This document shows, piece after piece, positions 8,269-22,902 of a DNA stretch of 64,000 bases. The stretch is taken from assembly GCF_001053185.1 (NCBI RefSeq), contig NZ_CSTD01000001.1:1812213-1876212 (forward strand), in the 5' to 3' direction. A program made the translations under genes and the position numbers. The notes beneath the pieces were generated by a model that had not been told where the DNA came from, did no database searches, and worked only from the letters and a program-made list of their open reading frames with translations. Numbering within the stretch: the stretch's first letter is position 1; each line of letters opens with the position of its first letter. The stretch is from Mycobacterium bohemicum DSM 44277. Its GTDB lineage: Bacteria; Actinomycetota; Actinomycetes; Mycobacteriales; Mycobacteriaceae.

Positions 8269-9978
8269 TCAGGACGCGCGCTCGTTCGCCGCGGCGGCGG
8301 GGGCGGGCGGCCGGCCCTTGCGCAGGGTGGCCAGCAGCTCGCGGTAGGGGCCGACGAGGTAGACGGTGTCGCCGCCGCGCAGCCAGGCGTCGCGACGCGG
8401 ATGCAGGTTGACCGGCGCGTCCTCGCGGGTGATCGCGATGACCCGGGTCTGGGTCGACAGCTCGAACATCCGCAGCCCGTCGAGTTCGCTGTTGGCCGCC
8501 ACCAGCATGGCGCCGACCATGAACGAGCGCTGCCCGACCGAGAACGTGCCCAGCACCTGCAGTCCCATCGCGGCGCCGATGAACCATGGCACGGCCAGGT
8601 CGACCGTCGAGCGGACGTGGTCGAAGCCGAACCGCTGCGCGATCGAGGACCCCAGCGCGCGGTCGTAGATGCGCAACACGATCGGGACGTGCGGGCGGAC
8701 GACGTCCGGCAGCACCCGCGGGCCCAGCATCTCGCGCAGCACGATGCCGGTCTCGATGTTGACCATGTCGTCCTGGGTGAGCACCGCCACCGCGCGGGCG
8801 CGGTCGACGCGGGCCGACTCCAGCGTCCGCCGCAGCGTCGCGTCACCGAAGATCACCGGCACGTCGAGTTCGGCCGCCGTCGAGAGGAATCGGTTGTTCT
8901 CGTCGCGCTCGATGACCGCGACGTCGTAACCGGCGGCGGTCAGGTCACTGACCACGCGGACCCCGAACGAACCGAGGCCGACGACGACGATGTGGTTGCG
9001 CAGGTGCCGCGCGCGCCGCAGGCCCTCGGTCTGCACGAAGCGGCGCGACAGCAGCAGGTCGGCCAAGAAGGCGACCAGGATCGCGGTGATCGCCACGCCG
9101 GCGAACATCAGCATGACGCTGAACAGGCGCAGCCACGTGGGCTGGCTGGCGAAGCTGAAGTCCCCGTAGCCGACGGTGGTGACCGTCTCGGAGGTGAAGT
9201 ACAGGGCGTCGACCCAGCCGATCGGCCGGCCCCGATAGGAGAGCCGGATGACGGCCGTCGACACCGCGATCACGGCCACCGCGACGCCCAGCGACGGGAA
9301 CAGCATCGGGTTCACTTCGTCGCGCAGGGCCCGTGCGGCGTCGAAGACCCGCCGCCGCACGGACCGGTGGGCCCGGGTCGCCGTGCGGCGGGGCACCTTG
9401 ATGCCGCGGGCGGACAGTTCGTCCTTGGTGCCGATCATCGAGGTGCAGTCGCCGGCGTACACGTGCAGGTCGCGGCCCGGGCAGGTCACCACCTCGCCGG
9501 GGGTGGGCGAGTTCTCCCCGCGGATCACCGCCACGGGCGCCAGGTCGCCGTAGATCTCGCGCAGGGTGGCGTCCTTGGGGGCCTCGTCGGCCGAGACGAG
9601 GAATTCGATGCCGGCCGCCTCGAACGGGTGCGTCGTTCGGGCCAGCAACGCTTCGACGACCGAGGGCGCCGCCAGGTCGGCGACGTCCAGGATCGCCCCG
9701 GGGCCGTTGTCGTCGGCCACCGCCTCGCGCAGCACGTCGTTGGCCAGCCGGGCCACCACGAGCACCTTCGGATTCAATCTCCTTGCCAGCAAGGCGATTT
9801 CGAGGTTCAACGCGTCGTCTGACCCGACGGAGACCACCGCGAGCGCACGGTCGACGCCGGCGCCGGCGACCTCGGCGGCGGTGGCGATCTGGACAATCCG
9901 TGCACCGGAGTTGTTCAGCTCGTCGACGATCGTGGTCGCCAGCGAGTCGTCACCGCAGACGATGATGTGACCGTTCAC
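8269..9978 (-). CDS. Potassium channel with N- and C-terminal RCK (TrkA) modules
   Basis: 569-residue membrane protein. Residues 1 to about 215 form an N-terminal RCK/TrkA-N module beginning MNGHIIVCGDD. A two-helix pore domain follows: helix at about 226-246, selectivity filter TVGYGD at 268-273, and second helix near 285-310. A second RCK module starts HIVVVGLGSFGVRVV and ends in a TrkA-C-like domain. It should conduct K+ under ligand or nucleotide control. Placing RCK modules on both sides of the pore in one chain is less common than pore-RCK. GTG 9978 begins exactly at the first Rossmann strand; a longer in-frame start would add a basic, non-homologous leader. I recall no equivalent at this locus in M. 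tuberculosis. Confidence 0.9.
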   Translation of the reverse strand: MNGHIIVCGDDSLATTIVDELNNSGARIVQIATAAEVAGAGVDRALAVVSVGSDDALNLEIALLARRLNPKVLVVARLANDVLREAVADDNGPGAILDVADLAAPSVVEALLARTTHPFEAAGIEFLVSADEAPKDATLREIYGDLAPVAVIRGENSPTPGEVVTCPGRDLHVYAGDCTSMIGTKDELSARGIKVPRRTATRAHRSVRRRVFDAARALRDEVNPMLFPSLGVAVAVIAVSTAVIRLSYRGRPIGWVDALYFTSETVTTVGYGDFSFASQPTWLRLFSVMLMFAGVAITAILVAFLADLLLSRRFVQTEGLRRARHLRNHIVVVGLGSFGVRVVSDLTAAGYDVAVIERDENNRFLSTAAELDVPVIFGDATLRRTLESARVDRARAVAVLTQDDMVNIETGIVLREMLGPRVLPDVVRPHVPIVLRIYDRALGSSIAQRFGFDHVRSTVDLAVPWFIGAAMGLQVLGTFSVGQRSFMVGAMLVAANSELDGLRMFELSTQTRVIAITREDAPVNLHPRRDAWLRGGDTVYLVGPYRELLATLRKGRPPAPAAAANERAS

Positions 9979-10150
9979 CGTTACCCGTGCTTCCGCTCGT
10001 AGGGCATCCGCGCCCGCCTCCCGTGAGATTCGTTGTCGCCGGGATCGGCCCGGCGTTACGACTATCCGACACTGCGCCGATCGCCGCGACAAGGGCCGGT
10101 GGTCCTTCCCCCCATGCCGTTCCACCTCGCCGCGCCCGATGCGCGCTCGA

Positions 10151-10156
10151 CATACT
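10151..10156 (+). promoter_or_regulatory. -10 element for leaderless transcript
   Basis: CATACT ends 6 bp before the Nudix GTG at 10163, with no ribosome site between. Confidence 0.4.
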
Positions 10157-10162
10157 GGCCGG

Positions 10163-10699
10163 GTGCCTTTCATCGAACGCGTGGCGTCGCGCGAGATCTA
10201 TCGCAACCAGTGGCTCTCGCTGCGCGAGGACGACGTCCGCCGGCCCGACGGCAGCCTGGGTATCTACAGCGTGGTGGACAAGCCGACCTACGCGCTCGTG
10301 ATGCCCTACGACGGGCAGCGCTTCCAGTTGGTCGAGCAGTACCGGTATCCGCTCGGCGCACGCCGGTGGGAGTTTCCGCAGGGGACGGCGCCGGGCCTGG
10401 CCGACGTCGAGCCGTCCGCGCTGGCCGAGCGCGAGCTGCGCGAGGAAACCGGGCTCCGCGCAACCTCGTTCGAGGCGCTGGGCGTGTTGGACGTCGCCGC
10501 GGGGATGACCAGCCAACGCGGGTGGGCGTTTCTGGCCACCGGGATCATCGAGGGCGAGACCGACCGCGAGCACGAGGAACAGGACATGCGCAGCGAATGG
10601 TTTTCGCGCGCCGACGTCGAGCAGATGATCCGGTCGGGAGTGCTGGCCGACGCGCAGTCGGTCGCCGCCTACGGGCTGTTCCTGCTGCACGGGCACTGA
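10163..10699 (+). CDS. Nudix hydrolase (ADP-sugar pyrophosphatase type)
   Basis: 178-residue hydrolase of nucleoside-diphosphate-linked compounds. The Nudix box is clear, ending AERELREETGL, with the upstream strand WEFPQGTAPGL. The EQYRYPLG segment before the box is typical of the ADP-ribose/ADP-glucose pyrophosphatase branch. The first Glu of the box seems shifted by one residue from consensus. GTG 10163 is favoured over ATG 10139 because a -10 element sits just in front and the upstream residues look non-coding. It stands alone. Confidence 0.85.
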   Translation: MPFIERVASREIYRNQWLSLREDDVRRPDGSLGIYSVVDKPTYALVMPYDGQRFQLVEQYRYPLGARRWEFPQGTAPGLADVEPSALAERELREETGLRATSFEALGVLDVAAGMTSQRGWAFLATGIIEGETDREHEEQDMRSEWFSRADVEQMIRSGVLADAQSVAAYGLFLLHGH

Positions 10700-10892
10700 C
10701 GCAGGCGGCCTTGCGGAGTTCTCAATAAAACTCTTAGTGCAATCGCAACCGAGATCGGTGCCGCGGCGCGGGAAGGAATTACGCGACTGGACGCACGTTC
10801 TGCCGAGGCGGAGGATCGCTGCGTATGAGCTGACCCGTCTCGGAGACGGTGGCCGCCGCGCGAAAGGCCGATTCGCCCATACAGAGGAGCAC

Positions 10893-11270
10893 GTGACCCC
10901 TACGAACCCAGGTGTCGTGAAGTCGTCGACCATTTGCGCCGTCCTGCTGTCCGCTGCCGCGCTGTTCTCCGCAGTGCCGGCGTCGGCGGATGCAACCGAC
11001 GATGCCTTCATCGGGGCGCTGCAGAATTACGGGATCGGCGTCAATAACCGCGACTCCGCGATTGCCACCGGCCATGACGTGTGCGCCGCGCTCGACAGCG
11101 GCCAGGACTCGTCCTTCCTGGTGATGGACGTGATCCGCGATACGCATCTCCCGGCCAAGAAAGCCGGCTTCTACGTCGGCGTTTCGGTGGCCGCCTACTG
11201 CCCGCAGTACAAGGGCACTCTCGATCCCTCGCTGAACTGGCTGCTGCCCGGGTTTCTGCCTCAGTTGTGA
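10893..11270 (+). CDS. Secreted DUF732 protein
   Basis: 125-residue exported protein. A signal peptide ends SAVPASA/DATDDAF, then a single DUF732 domain has two cysteines (HDVCAAL and AAYCPQY) likely to form a disulfide. The closest counterpart I recall is Rv1291c, also just before argS. The GTG at 10893 has a GAGGAG site only 3 bp upstream; GTG 10917 is a possible shorter start that keeps the signal peptide. Function unknown. It is a paralogue of the proline-rich DUF732 gene at 5442-6440. Confidence 0.82.
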   Translation: MTPTNPGVVKSSTICAVLLSAAALFSAVPASADATDDAFIGALQNYGIGVNNRDSAIATGHDVCAALDSGQDSSFLVMDVIRDTHLPAKKAGFYVGVSVAAYCPQYKGTLDPSLNWLLPGFLPQL

Positions 11271-11336
11271 GTGGGGACCGCCTGAACAGGCACCTCCTGT
11301 GTTTGGCTGGAGGACATCTCGGGCAGCATAGGCAGC

Positions 11337-11561
11337 GTGACCGATCAACACGAGACGCGGCAGGACAAGATCACCGTGCCGCGACGCATGCCCGAAGGGC
11401 ACGTCCACGCGCTCGCGATGCAAAAGGCGCAACGCAAGGTCAGACGGGGCAACCGGGTGGCCGACCTACAGCTCGGCGAAAGCAAACCGGTCGGCGGCGG
11501 CGACGGCACCGACGTGGAGTGGTCTTTCCGCTACCAAGTGGTTCCGCCGCCCGGGGGTTAA
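11337..11561 (+). CDS. Hypothetical small basic protein, 74 residues
   Basis: No family recognised. The product begins MTDQHETRQDKITVPRR, is Arg/Lys/Gln-rich in the middle, and ends SFRYQVVPPPGG. Codon third positions are strongly G/C, as expected for a real gene here. The GTG start at 11337 has no clear ribosome site. It lies alone between the DUF732 gene and tRNA-Arg. It has no signal peptide or membrane segment and no cysteine. Confidence 0.6.
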   Translation: MTDQHETRQDKITVPRRMPEGHVHALAMQKAQRKVRRGNRVADLQLGESKPVGGGDGTDVEWSFRYQVVPPPGG

Positions 11562-11731
11562 GGCGCGCTGCGGTGCCGGACGAGTCAGGATCGCGAGGTA
11601 ACCCAACGAGAAATCGCGAGCCGCATCAACGCCGGACCGTGCGAGGAGCAGTAACTCGAGGCGGAAGAAACGCAGCGAATGCACGCTCCTGCGGGATCCC
11701 GGCTGAAACGTACTCTGAGCTGCGGCGAAAC

Positions 11732-11807
11732 TGGTGCCCCCGGCAGGATTCGAACCTGCGGCCTTCTGCTCCGGAGGCAGACGCTCTATCCCCTGAGCTA
11801 CGGGGGC
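11732..11807 (-). tRNA. tRNA-Arg (anticodon CCG), CCA encoded
   Basis: On the reverse strand a full cloverleaf runs from GCCCCCG (acceptor 5' arm) to CGGGGGC-A-CCA. The D-arm is GCTC...GAGC, the anticodon stem TCTGC/GCAGA encloses loop CTCCGGA, and the T-arm contains GGTTCGAATCC. Mature ends without CCA are 11735-11807. It is transcribed away from argS, which charges this tRNA. Confidence 0.95.
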
Positions 11808-11920
11808 GCAACCGACGTGACGTCGCGCCATGGGGCTTAGAAACAAGCACGCACAGACTAGCGCATCGCGGCGGGCGCCCGGGCACCGCAATAGATTCGA
11901 GGCGAGAGCACCCTAGCCCA

Positions 11921-11926
11921 TAGGAT
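11921..11926 (+). promoter_or_regulatory. -10 element of argS
   Basis: TAGGAT ends 8 bp before the GTG of argS and no Shine-Dalgarno is present, which suggests a leaderless mRNA. Confidence 0.45.
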
Positions 11927-11934
11927 GGACGCTC

Positions 11935-13587
11935 GTGACCCCCGCCGACCTGGCTGAGCTGCTCAAAGACACCGCCGCCGCGGTGCTGGCCGAGCGCGGG
12001 CTCGACGCTGCGGCGCTGCCGCCGACGGTCACGGTGGAACGGCCGCGCAACCCCGAGCACGGCGACTACGCCAGCAACCTGGCGCTGCAGCTGGGCAAGA
12101 AGGTGGGCGTCAACCCGCGCGAGCTGGCCGGCCTGCTCGCCGACGCGCTGGCGGAGGCGAGCGGCGTCGCCTCGGCAGAAGTGGCCGGGCCCGGCTTCAT
12201 CAACATGCGCCTGGAGGCCTCGGCGCAGGCGGTGATCGTCGGGACCGTCATCGACGCAGGCGACGAGTTCGGCCAGTCCGACGCTCTCGACGGGCTGAAG
12301 GTCAACCTGGAGTTCGTCTCGGCCAACCCGACCGGACCGATCCACATCGGCGGCACCCGCTGGGCCGCGGTCGGCGACGCGCTGGGGCGGCTGCTGTCGA
12401 CCCAGGGCGCCGACGTGGTGCGCGAATACTATTTCAACGACCACGGCGCCCAGATCGACCGGTTCGCCGGCTCGCTGATCGCCGCCGCCAAGGGTGAACC
12501 GACCCCCGAGGACGGCTACGCGGGCAGCTACATCAACGACATCGCCGCGCAGATCCTCGAGAAGGCGCCCGACGCGCTGAGCCTGCCCGACACGGAGATG
12601 CTCGAGACCTTCCGCCAGATCGGCGTCGACATGATGTTCACCCACATCAAGGAGTCGCTGCACGAATTCGGCACCGACTTCGACATCTACACCCACGAAG
12701 ACTCGATGCACACCAGCGGCCGAGTCGAGCAGGCCATCGCCAGGCTGCGCGGCACCGGCAACATCTACGAAAAAGACGGCGCAACCTGGTTGCGCACCAG
12801 CGCTTTTGGCGACGACAAGGACCGCGTCGTGATCAAGAGCGACGGCAAGCCCGCCTACATCGCCGGCGACATCGCCTACTACCTGGACAAGCGCCAGCGC
12901 GGCTTCGACCTGTGCATCTACATGCTCGGCGCCGACCACCACGGATACATCGCCCGGCTCAAGGCCGTCGCCGCGGCGTTCGGCGAAGACCCGGCCACCG
13001 TCGAGGTGCTCATCGGGCAGATGGTCAACCTCGTGCGTGACGGCCAGCCGGTCCGCATGAGCAAGCGCGCCGGCACCGTGCTCACTCTCGACGACCTCGT
13101 CGAGGCGATCGGCGTCGACGCGGCGCGCTACAGTCTCATCCGCTCGTCGGTGGACACCCCGATCGACATCGACCTGGCGCTGTGGTCCTCGGCGTCCAAC
13201 GAAAACCCCGTCTATTACGTGCAATACGCGCACGCCCGACTCTCGGCGTTGGCCCGCAACGCCGACGAGCTCGGCCTGGCCCCGGACACCGGCCACCTCG
13301 AGCTGCTCACCCATGACAAAGAGGGCACGCTGCTGCGCACCATCGGCGAATTCCCCCGCGTGCTCAAAACCGCTGCGGCGCTGCGCGAACCGCACCGGGT
13401 CTGCCGTTACCTGGAGGACCTCGCCGGCGACTACCACCGCTTCTACGACTCCTGCCGGGTGCTGCCCCAGGGCGACGAGCAACCCACCGACCTGCACGCC
13501 GCGCGGCTGGCGCTGTGCCAGGCCACCCGGCAGGTGATCGCCAACGGGCTGACCATCCTCGGCGTCGACGCCCCGGAGCGAATGTGA
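11935..13587 (+). CDS. argS: Arginyl-tRNA synthetase
   Basis: Class I synthetase, 550 residues. It has an N-terminal Arg-S additional domain, the HIGH-equivalent HIGG at 137-140 ([10 protein letters not shown]), and the KMSKS-equivalent RMSKRAG near residue 378. The C-terminal DALR anticodon-binding domain contains [14 protein letters not shown]. It is the first gene of a five-gene run for lysine, threonine and methionine precursors. Its stop overlaps the lysA GTG by 4 bp, so translation is coupled. Confidence 0.97.
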   Translation: MTPADLAELLKDTAAAVLAERGLDAAALPPTVTVERPRNPEHGDYASNLALQLGKKVGVNPRELAGLLADALAEASGVASAEVAGPGFINMRLEASAQAVIVGTVIDAGDEFGQSDALDGLKVNLEFVSANPTGPIHIGGTRWAAVGDALGRLLSTQGADVVREYYFNDHGAQIDRFAGSLIAAAKGEPTPEDGYAGSYINDIAAQILEKAPDALSLPDTEMLETFRQIGVDMMFTHIKESLHEFGTDFDIYTHEDSMHTSGRVEQAIARLRGTGNIYEKDGATWLRTSAFGDDKDRVVIKSDGKPAYIAGDIAYYLDKRQRGFDLCIYMLGADHHGYIARLKAVAAAFGEDPATVEVLIGQMVNLVRDGQPVRMSKRAGTVLTLDDLVEAIGVDAARYSLIRSSVDTPIDIDLALWSSASNENPVYYVQYAHARLSALARNADELGLAPDTGHLELLTHDKEGTLLRTIGEFPRVLKTAAALREPHRVCRYLEDLAGDYHRFYDSCRVLPQGDEQPTDLHAARLALCQATRQVIANGLTILGVDAPERM

Positions 13588-15002
13588 ACGTCCACCCGGC
13601 CGGGCCGCGGCACGCCGACGAGACCCGGCACAGCGAAAGCCCCCCGCGCCCGCAATCCGCCGAGGACCTGCTGCGGCTGGCGCCCAACGTGTGGCCGCGC
13701 AACATAACTCGCGACGACGCCGGGGTGGCCGCCCTCGCGGGCATCCCGCTGACCGACCTCGCCCACGAGTACGGGACCCCGCTGTTCGTCATCGACGAAG
13801 ACGACTTCCGGTCCCGCTGCCGCGACATGGCGTCGGCCTTCGGCGGCGGACGCAACGTGTACTACGCCGCCAAGGCCTTCCTGTGCAGCGAAATCGCGCG
13901 CTGGGTCGACGAGGAGGGCCTGTCCCTCGACGTATCCACCGGCGGGGAACTGGCCGTCGCGCTGCACGCCGGCTTCCCGCCCGAGCGCATCGCCTTCCAC
14001 GGCAACAACAAATCGGTCGCCGAACTGACCGACGCGGTCAAAGCCGGTGTGGGCCATGTCGTTCTGGACTCGATGACCGAGATCGAGCGCCTGGAAGCCA
14101 TCGCGGCCGACGCCGGGGTCGTCCAGGACGTGTTCGTCCGCCTCACCGTGGGGGTCGAGGCCCACACCCACGAGTTCATCTCGACCGCGCACGAGGACCA
14201 GAAGTTCGGACTGTCCATCGCCAGCGGCGCGGCCATGGCGGCCGTTCGCCGGGTCTTCGCCACCGACCACCTGCGGCTGGTCGGGCTGCACAGCCACATC
14301 GGTTCGCAGATCTTCGACGTCGACGGCTTCGAACTCGCCGCACACCGCGTCATCGGCATGCTGCGAGAGGTCGTCGAGGAATTCGGCGTCGACAAGACCG
14401 CGCAGATCTCGACCGTCGACCTCGGCGGCGGCCTGGGCATCTCCTACCTGGCCACCGACGACCCACCGCCGGTGAGCGAGCTCGCGGCCAAGCTGAGCGC
14501 GATCGTCGGCAAGGAATCCGCCGCCGTCGGGTTGTCCAGCCCCACACTCGTGGTCGAGCCCGGCCGCGCCATCGCCGGCCCGGGGACCATCACGCTCTAC
14601 GAGGTCGGCACCGTCAAAGACGTTGACATCAGCGCCACGGCGCACCGCCGGTACGTCAGCGTCGACGGCGGCATGAGCGACAACATCCGCACCGCCCTGT
14701 ATGACGCGCAGTACGACGCCCGACTGGTTTCCAGAACCAGCGACGCCCCCGCGACGCTGACCCGGATCGTCGGAAAGCATTGCGAGACGGGCGACATCGT
14801 CGTCCGCGACACCTGGGTCCCCGACGATCTGCGGCCCGGCGACCTCCTCGGAATCGCCGCCACCGGCGCCTACTGCTACTCGTTGTCGAGCCGCTACAAC
14901 ATGGTGGGGCGGCCCGCCGTCGTCGCGGTGCGCGCGGGCCACGCCCGCCTCATCCTGCGCCGTGAAACGGTCGACGATCTGCTGAGTCTGGAAGTGAGGT
15001 GA
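13584..15002 (+). CDS. lysA: Diaminopimelate decarboxylase
   Basis: PLP enzyme for the last step of lysine synthesis (meso-diaminopimelate to lysine). It has 472 residues from the GTG overlapping argS. The Schiff-base lysine is Lys97 in [16 protein letters not shown] is the conserved His strand, and [10 protein letters not shown] and CETGD (active-site Cys from the partner subunit) follow. The N-terminus is about 25 residues longer than the M. tuberculosis protein and Pro/Arg-rich, so a later start is possible. The neighbouring hom gene begins 3 bp after its stop. Confidence 0.95.
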   Translation: MNVHPAGPRHADETRHSESPPRPQSAEDLLRLAPNVWPRNITRDDAGVAALAGIPLTDLAHEYGTPLFVIDEDDFRSRCRDMASAFGGGRNVYYAAKAFLCSEIARWVDEEGLSLDVSTGGELAVALHAGFPPERIAFHGNNKSVAELTDAVKAGVGHVVLDSMTEIERLEAIAADAGVVQDVFVRLTVGVEAHTHEFISTAHEDQKFGLSIASGAAMAAVRRVFATDHLRLVGLHSHIGSQIFDVDGFELAAHRVIGMLREVVEEFGVDKTAQISTVDLGGGLGISYLATDDPPPVSELAAKLSAIVGKESAAVGLSSPTLVVEPGRAIAGPGTITLYEVGTVKDVDISATAHRRYVSVDGGMSDNIRTALYDAQYDARLVSRTSDAPATLTRIVGKHCETGDIVVRDTWVPDDLRPGDLLGIAATGAYCYSLSSRYNMVGRPAVVAVRAGHARLILRRETVDDLLSLEVR

Positions 15003-15005
15003 ACC

Positions 15006-16327
15006 GTGCCCGGTGACGAAAAGCCCGTCGGCGTAGCGGTACTCGGGTTGGGCAACGTCGGCAGCGAAGTCGTCCGCATCATCGAGGACAGTGCCGGAGA
15101 CCTCGCGGCCCGCATCGGCGCGCCGCTGGTGCTGCGCGGCGTCGGCGTCCGCCGGGTGGCCGCCGACCGCGGGGTGCCCATCGAATTGCTCACCGACAAC
15201 GTCGAGGAACTCGTGTCCCGCGAGGACGTCGACATCGTGGTCGAAGTGATGGGGCCGGTGGAACCGGCGCGCAAGGCCATCCTGTGCGCGCTCGAGCACG
15301 GCAAGTCCGTCGTCACCGCGAACAAGGCGCTGCTGTCGACGTCCACCGGCGAATTGGCGCAGGCGGCCGAAAACGCGCACGTGGACCTGTATTTCGAGGC
15401 GGCCGTCGCCGGTGCCATCCCGGTCATCCGCCCCCTCACCCAGTCGCTCGCCGGTGATACGGTGCTGCGGGTGGCCGGCATCGTCAACGGCACCACCAAC
15501 TACATCCTGTCCGCGATGGACAGCACCGGCGCCGACTACGATAGCGCCCTGGCCGACGCCAGCGCCCTCGGATACGCCGAGGCCGACCCGACCGCCGATG
15601 TCGAGGGCTACGACGCCGCCGCCAAGGCCGCGATCCTGGCGTCCATCGCCTTCCACACCCGGGTGCACGCCGACGACGTCTACCGCGAGGGCATCACCAA
15701 GATCACCCCGGCCGACTTCGCGACCGCGCGGGCGCTCGGCTGCACCATCAAGCTGCTCTCGATCTGCGAGCGGATCACCGGCGACGATGGGCAGCAACGG
15801 GTTTCGGCCCGCGTCTATCCGGCGCTGGTGCCCCTGTCGCACCCGTTGGCCACCGTCAACGGCGCCTTCAACGCCGTCGTCGTCGAGGCCGCCGCCGCGG
15901 GGCGGCTGATGTTCTACGGCCAGGGGGCCGGCGGGACGCCCACCGCGTCGGCGGTGACGGGCGACCTGGTGATGGCCGCCCGCAACCGGGTGCTGGGCAG
16001 CCGCGGGCCCAGGGAGTCCCGCTATGCCCAACTGCCGGTCGCCCCGATGGGGCTGATCTCCACCCGGTACTACGTCAGTATGAACGTCGCTGACACGCCC
16101 GGTGTGTTGTCCACGGTGGCAGCGGAATTCGCCAAACGCGACGTCAGCATCGCCGAGGTCCGCCAGGAGGGGGTGGCCGACGAGGGCGGGCACCGCGTGG
16201 GGGCGCGCATCGTCGTGGTGACCCACACCGCCACCGATGCGGCACTATCCGAAACCGTCGACGCGCTCGCCGATTTGGACGTCGTGCGCAACGTCGCCAG
16301 CGTGCTGCGACTGGAAGGAACCAGCCT

Positions 16328-16331
<4 letters not shown>
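15006..16331 (+). CDS. hom: Homoserine dehydrogenase
   Basis: Reduces aspartate semialdehyde to homoserine, the branch point to threonine and methionine; 441 residues. The NAD(P) loop GLGNVG spans residues 14-19. The catalytic core contains TANKALLS and the [11 protein letters not shown] segment. A C-terminal ACT domain ([17 protein letters not shown]) suggests threonine feedback inhibition. The last 4 bases overlap thrC (GTGA). Called thrA in M. tuberculosis (Rv1294). Confidence 0.96.
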
Positions 16332-18369
<2,038 letters not shown>

Positions 18370-18628
18370 TCCACAGCGCGCCGGGAGGGTTTGCTTGCTT
18401 CCGGCCAGGATGCAGGCTATCCTCGGAGCCGTCCAGCAATCGCAGCATCTGCATACTGCATTGCGGCTAGGACAACCACCAATTCTTCTCGTGGACGAGG
18501 TTCGCCATACTCTCCCGCCGGTCCAGGCGATAACCCGTTGCAGAGTCGATGATTGGGCGCACTCGGCGATTCCGCTGAATGCAACGACCTCCCGTATGAG
18601 CTGATCAGCGGGGGAAGAAAGGAAATCC
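18370..18628 (+). other. Upstream leader region of rho
   Basis: 259 bp between thrB and rho with no credible gene. A possible promoter (TTGCTT, then TATCCT near 18418) would give a leader of roughly 200 nt. rho genes are commonly autoregulated through such leaders, so this is a candidate attenuation region. A clear ribosome site (GAAAGGA) ends it. Confidence 0.4.
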
Positions 18629-20470
<1,842 letters not shown>

Positions 20471-20651
20471 GGACGATTCACCCCCGCGACACGTGCACCA
20501 GGCACACGACACGCCGCGTCGCGCCGCCACAGTGCACGTTTCGGCGGATCGACGGCCTCGATGCCCGCGGGAATGCCGGGGCGTCTCCCGTCGTTTTGGG
20601 GGGATAGCGATTGACCTGGCATAATCGACGCTCGACCACGAAGAGGACAGC

Positions 20652-20900
20652 ATGAGAACCGACATTCATCCCGAGTACGCGGAGACCACGGTCGTCTGCG
20701 GTTGCGGCAACACCTTCCAGACGCGCAGCACCAAGACGGGCGGTCGCATCGTCGTCGAGGTTTGCTCGCAGTGCCACCCGTTCTACACCGGCAAGCAGAA
20801 GATCCTCGACAGCGGCGGCCGGGTGGCCCGCTTCGAGAAGCGCTACGGCAAGCGCAAGGCCGCGGCCGACACGGACAACACCGAAAACGCCGACAAATAG
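20652..20900 (+). CDS. rpmE: 50S ribosomal protein L31, zinc-binding (C+) form
   Basis: 82-residue protein of the large subunit. Four cysteines (16, 18, 38, 41, in CGCG and CSQC) form the zinc site that marks the C+ form expected under zinc sufficiency; a zinc-free paralogue may exist elsewhere. ATG 20652 follows GAGGACAG. Its place between rho and prfA is conserved. Confidence 0.96.
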   Translation: MRTDIHPEYAETTVVCGCGNTFQTRSTKTGGRIVVEVCSQCHPFYTGKQKILDSGGRVARFEKRYGKRKAAADTDNTENADK

Positions 20901-20983
20901 CTGGCTTACCGACGCCCGAACTGTGCAACCGCACGGGCCGGGCGTCGGTTCGCGTTTGCGGCAAGGCGGGCAGGAGGTGAGAG

Positions 20984-22057
20984 ATGACGCAGCCGGTCCA
21001 GACGATTGACGTGTTGGTGGCCGAGCACGCCGAACTCGAGCGTGCGCTGGCCGATCCCGCGCTGCACAGCAACCCCGCCGAGGCGCGCAAGGCCGGCCGC
21101 CGGTTCGCCCGGTTGGCCCCCATTGTCGCCACCTACCGCAAGCTGGCCGCCGCCCGCGGCGATCTGGAAGCGGCCCGCGAACTCGTCGCCGACGACGCGT
21201 CGTTCGTCGACGAGGTGGCGCAGCTGGAATCGCAGGTGGCCGAGTTGGACACCCAGCTCACCGACATGCTGGCGCCCCGCGACCCGCACGACGCCGACGA
21301 CATCGTCCTCGAGGTGAAATCCGGTGAGGGCGGCGAAGAGTCGGCGTTGTTCGCGGCCGACCTGGCGCGAATGTACATCCGCTACGCCGAGCGGCACGGC
21401 TGGACCGTGACGATCCTGGACGAAACGACCTCCGACCTCGGCGGTTACAAGGACGCCACCCTGTCCATCGCCAGCAAGGGCGACACGGCCGACGGTGTGT
21501 GGTCGCGCATGAAGTTCGAGGGCGGGGTGCACCGCGTGCAACGCGTCCCCGTCACGGAATCTCAAGGGCGCGTGCACACTTCGGCCGCCGGCGTGCTGGT
21601 CTATCCCGAGCCTGAGGAAGTCGCCGAGGTGCAGATCGACGAGTCGGACCTGCGCGTCGACGTCTACCGGTCGTCGGGCAAGGGCGGGCAGGGCGTCAAC
21701 ACCACCGACTCCGCGGTGCGCATCACCCACCTGCCCACCGGGATCGTCGTCACCTGTCAGAACGAGCGGTCGCAGCTGCAGAACAAGGCCCGCGCGATGC
21801 AGGTGTTGGCCGCCCGGCTGCAGGCGCTGGCCGAGGAGCAGGCGTCGGCCGACGCGTCGGCCGACCGCGCCAGCCAGATCCGCACGGTGGACCGCAGCGA
21901 GCGGATCCGCACCTACAACTTCCCGGAGAACCGGATCACCGATCATCGAATCGGTTTCAAGGCCCACAACCTCGATCAGGTGCTCGACGGTGACCTCGAC
22001 GCGTTGTTCGACGCGCTGAGCGCCGCCGACAAGCAATCCCGGCTGCAACACACATGA
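20984..22057 (+). CDS. prfA: Peptide chain release factor 1
   Basis: Terminates translation at UAA and UAG; 357 residues. The anticodon-like tripeptide PVT is at 189-191 and the catalytic GGQ at 234-236 ([13 protein letters not shown]). A strong AGGAGGTGAGAG ribosome site precedes the ATG. It overlaps prmC by 4 bp (ATGA); PrmC methylates the GGQ glutamine, here Gln236. Confidence 0.97.
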   Translation: MTQPVQTIDVLVAEHAELERALADPALHSNPAEARKAGRRFARLAPIVATYRKLAAARGDLEAARELVADDASFVDEVAQLESQVAELDTQLTDMLAPRDPHDADDIVLEVKSGEGGEESALFAADLARMYIRYAERHGWTVTILDETTSDLGGYKDATLSIASKGDTADGVWSRMKFEGGVHRVQRVPVTESQGRVHTSAAGVLVYPEPEEVAEVQIDESDLRVDVYRSSGKGGQGVNTTDSAVRITHLPTGIVVTCQNERSQLQNKARAMQVLAARLQALAEEQASADASADRASQIRTVDRSERIRTYNFPENRITDHRIGFKAHNLDQVLDGDLDALFDALSAADKQSRLQHT

Positions 22058-22902
22058 TGGAGCTGCGGCGGGAGATCGACTGTGCCGCGGCGCGTCTCGC
22101 CGCAGCGGGGATCGACTCGGCCCGGCACGACGCCGAGCAGTTGGCCGCCCACCTGGCGGGCACCGAGCGCGGCCGGCTCGCGCTGCTCGAGGCGCCCGGC
22201 GAGGAATTCTTCGGCCGATACCGGCAGATCGTGGCCCAGCGGTCGCGGCGGGTCCCCCTGCAGCACCTGATCGGGACCGCGTCGTTCGGGCCGGTGCAGC
22301 TGAATGTCGGTCCGGGCGTGTTCATCCCTCGTCCGGAGACCGAGGCGATTCTGGAATGGGCTCTGGCGCAACCGCTTCCGGACCGGCCGCTGATCGTCGA
22401 CCTGTGCACCGGCTCCGGCGCGTTGGCGATCGCCCTGGCCCACCGCCTGCCCTCGGCGCGCGTCATCGGCGTCGACGACTCCGAGGACGCACTCGGCTAC
22501 GCGCGCCGCAATGCCGAGGGCACGTCCGTGGAGTTGCTGCGCGCCGACGTCACCGACCCCGGGCTGCTCCCCGAGCTGGACGGCCGGGTGGACCTCGTCG
22601 TGGCGAACCCGCCCTACGTTCCCGACGACGCCGACGTCGCGCCCGAGGTGGCCGGGCACGATCCGCGGCACGCCGTGTTCGGCGGGCCGGACGGGATGGT
22701 GGTGATCGCGCCGATCGTCGGACTCGCCGCGCGCTGGCTGCGACCGGGCGGCCTGGTCGCCGTCGAGCACGACGACACCACGGCGCCCCAGACCGCCGCA
22801 CTATTCTGTGCCGCAGGGCAATTCGAGGACATCCGCACCCGCCACGACCTGGCCGGCCGGCCGCGGTTCGTGACGGCCGGACGGAGCGGCGCCGATGACT
22901 GA
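22054..22902 (+). CDS. prmC: Release factor glutamine methyltransferase
   Basis: SAM-dependent N5-glutamine methyltransferase acting on the GGQ motif of release factors; 282 residues. The SAM-binding motif is [15 protein letters not shown] and the substrate motif NPPY is at 185-188. The N-terminal helical domain is present. Coupled to prfA by an ATGA overlap and to the next gene by an 8-bp overlap. Confidence 0.95.
   Translation: MMELRREIDCAAARLAAAGIDSARHDAEQLAAHLAGTERGRLALLEAPGEEFFGRYRQIVAQRSRRVPLQHLIGTASFGPVQLNVGPGVFIPRPETEAILEWALAQPLPDRPLIVDLCTGSGALAIALAHRLPSARVIGVDDSEDALGYARRNAEGTSVELLRADVTDPGLLPELDGRVDLVVANPPYVPDDADVAPEVAGHDPRHAVFGGPDGMVVIAPIVGLAARWLRPGGLVAVEHDDTTAPQTAALFCAAGQFEDIRTRHDLAGRPRFVTAGRSGADD

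Noticed and set aside
11813..11825. Perfect CGACGT-G-ACGTCG palindrome by the 5' end of tRNA-Arg
   Set aside because: Short, common in high-GC DNA, and seen only once; not enough to call an operator.
13443..16226. 927-residue open frame antisense to lysA, hom and neighbours
   Set aside because: It spans several real genes and has the Asp/Gly/His/Arg composition of antisense high-GC DNA, with no domain.
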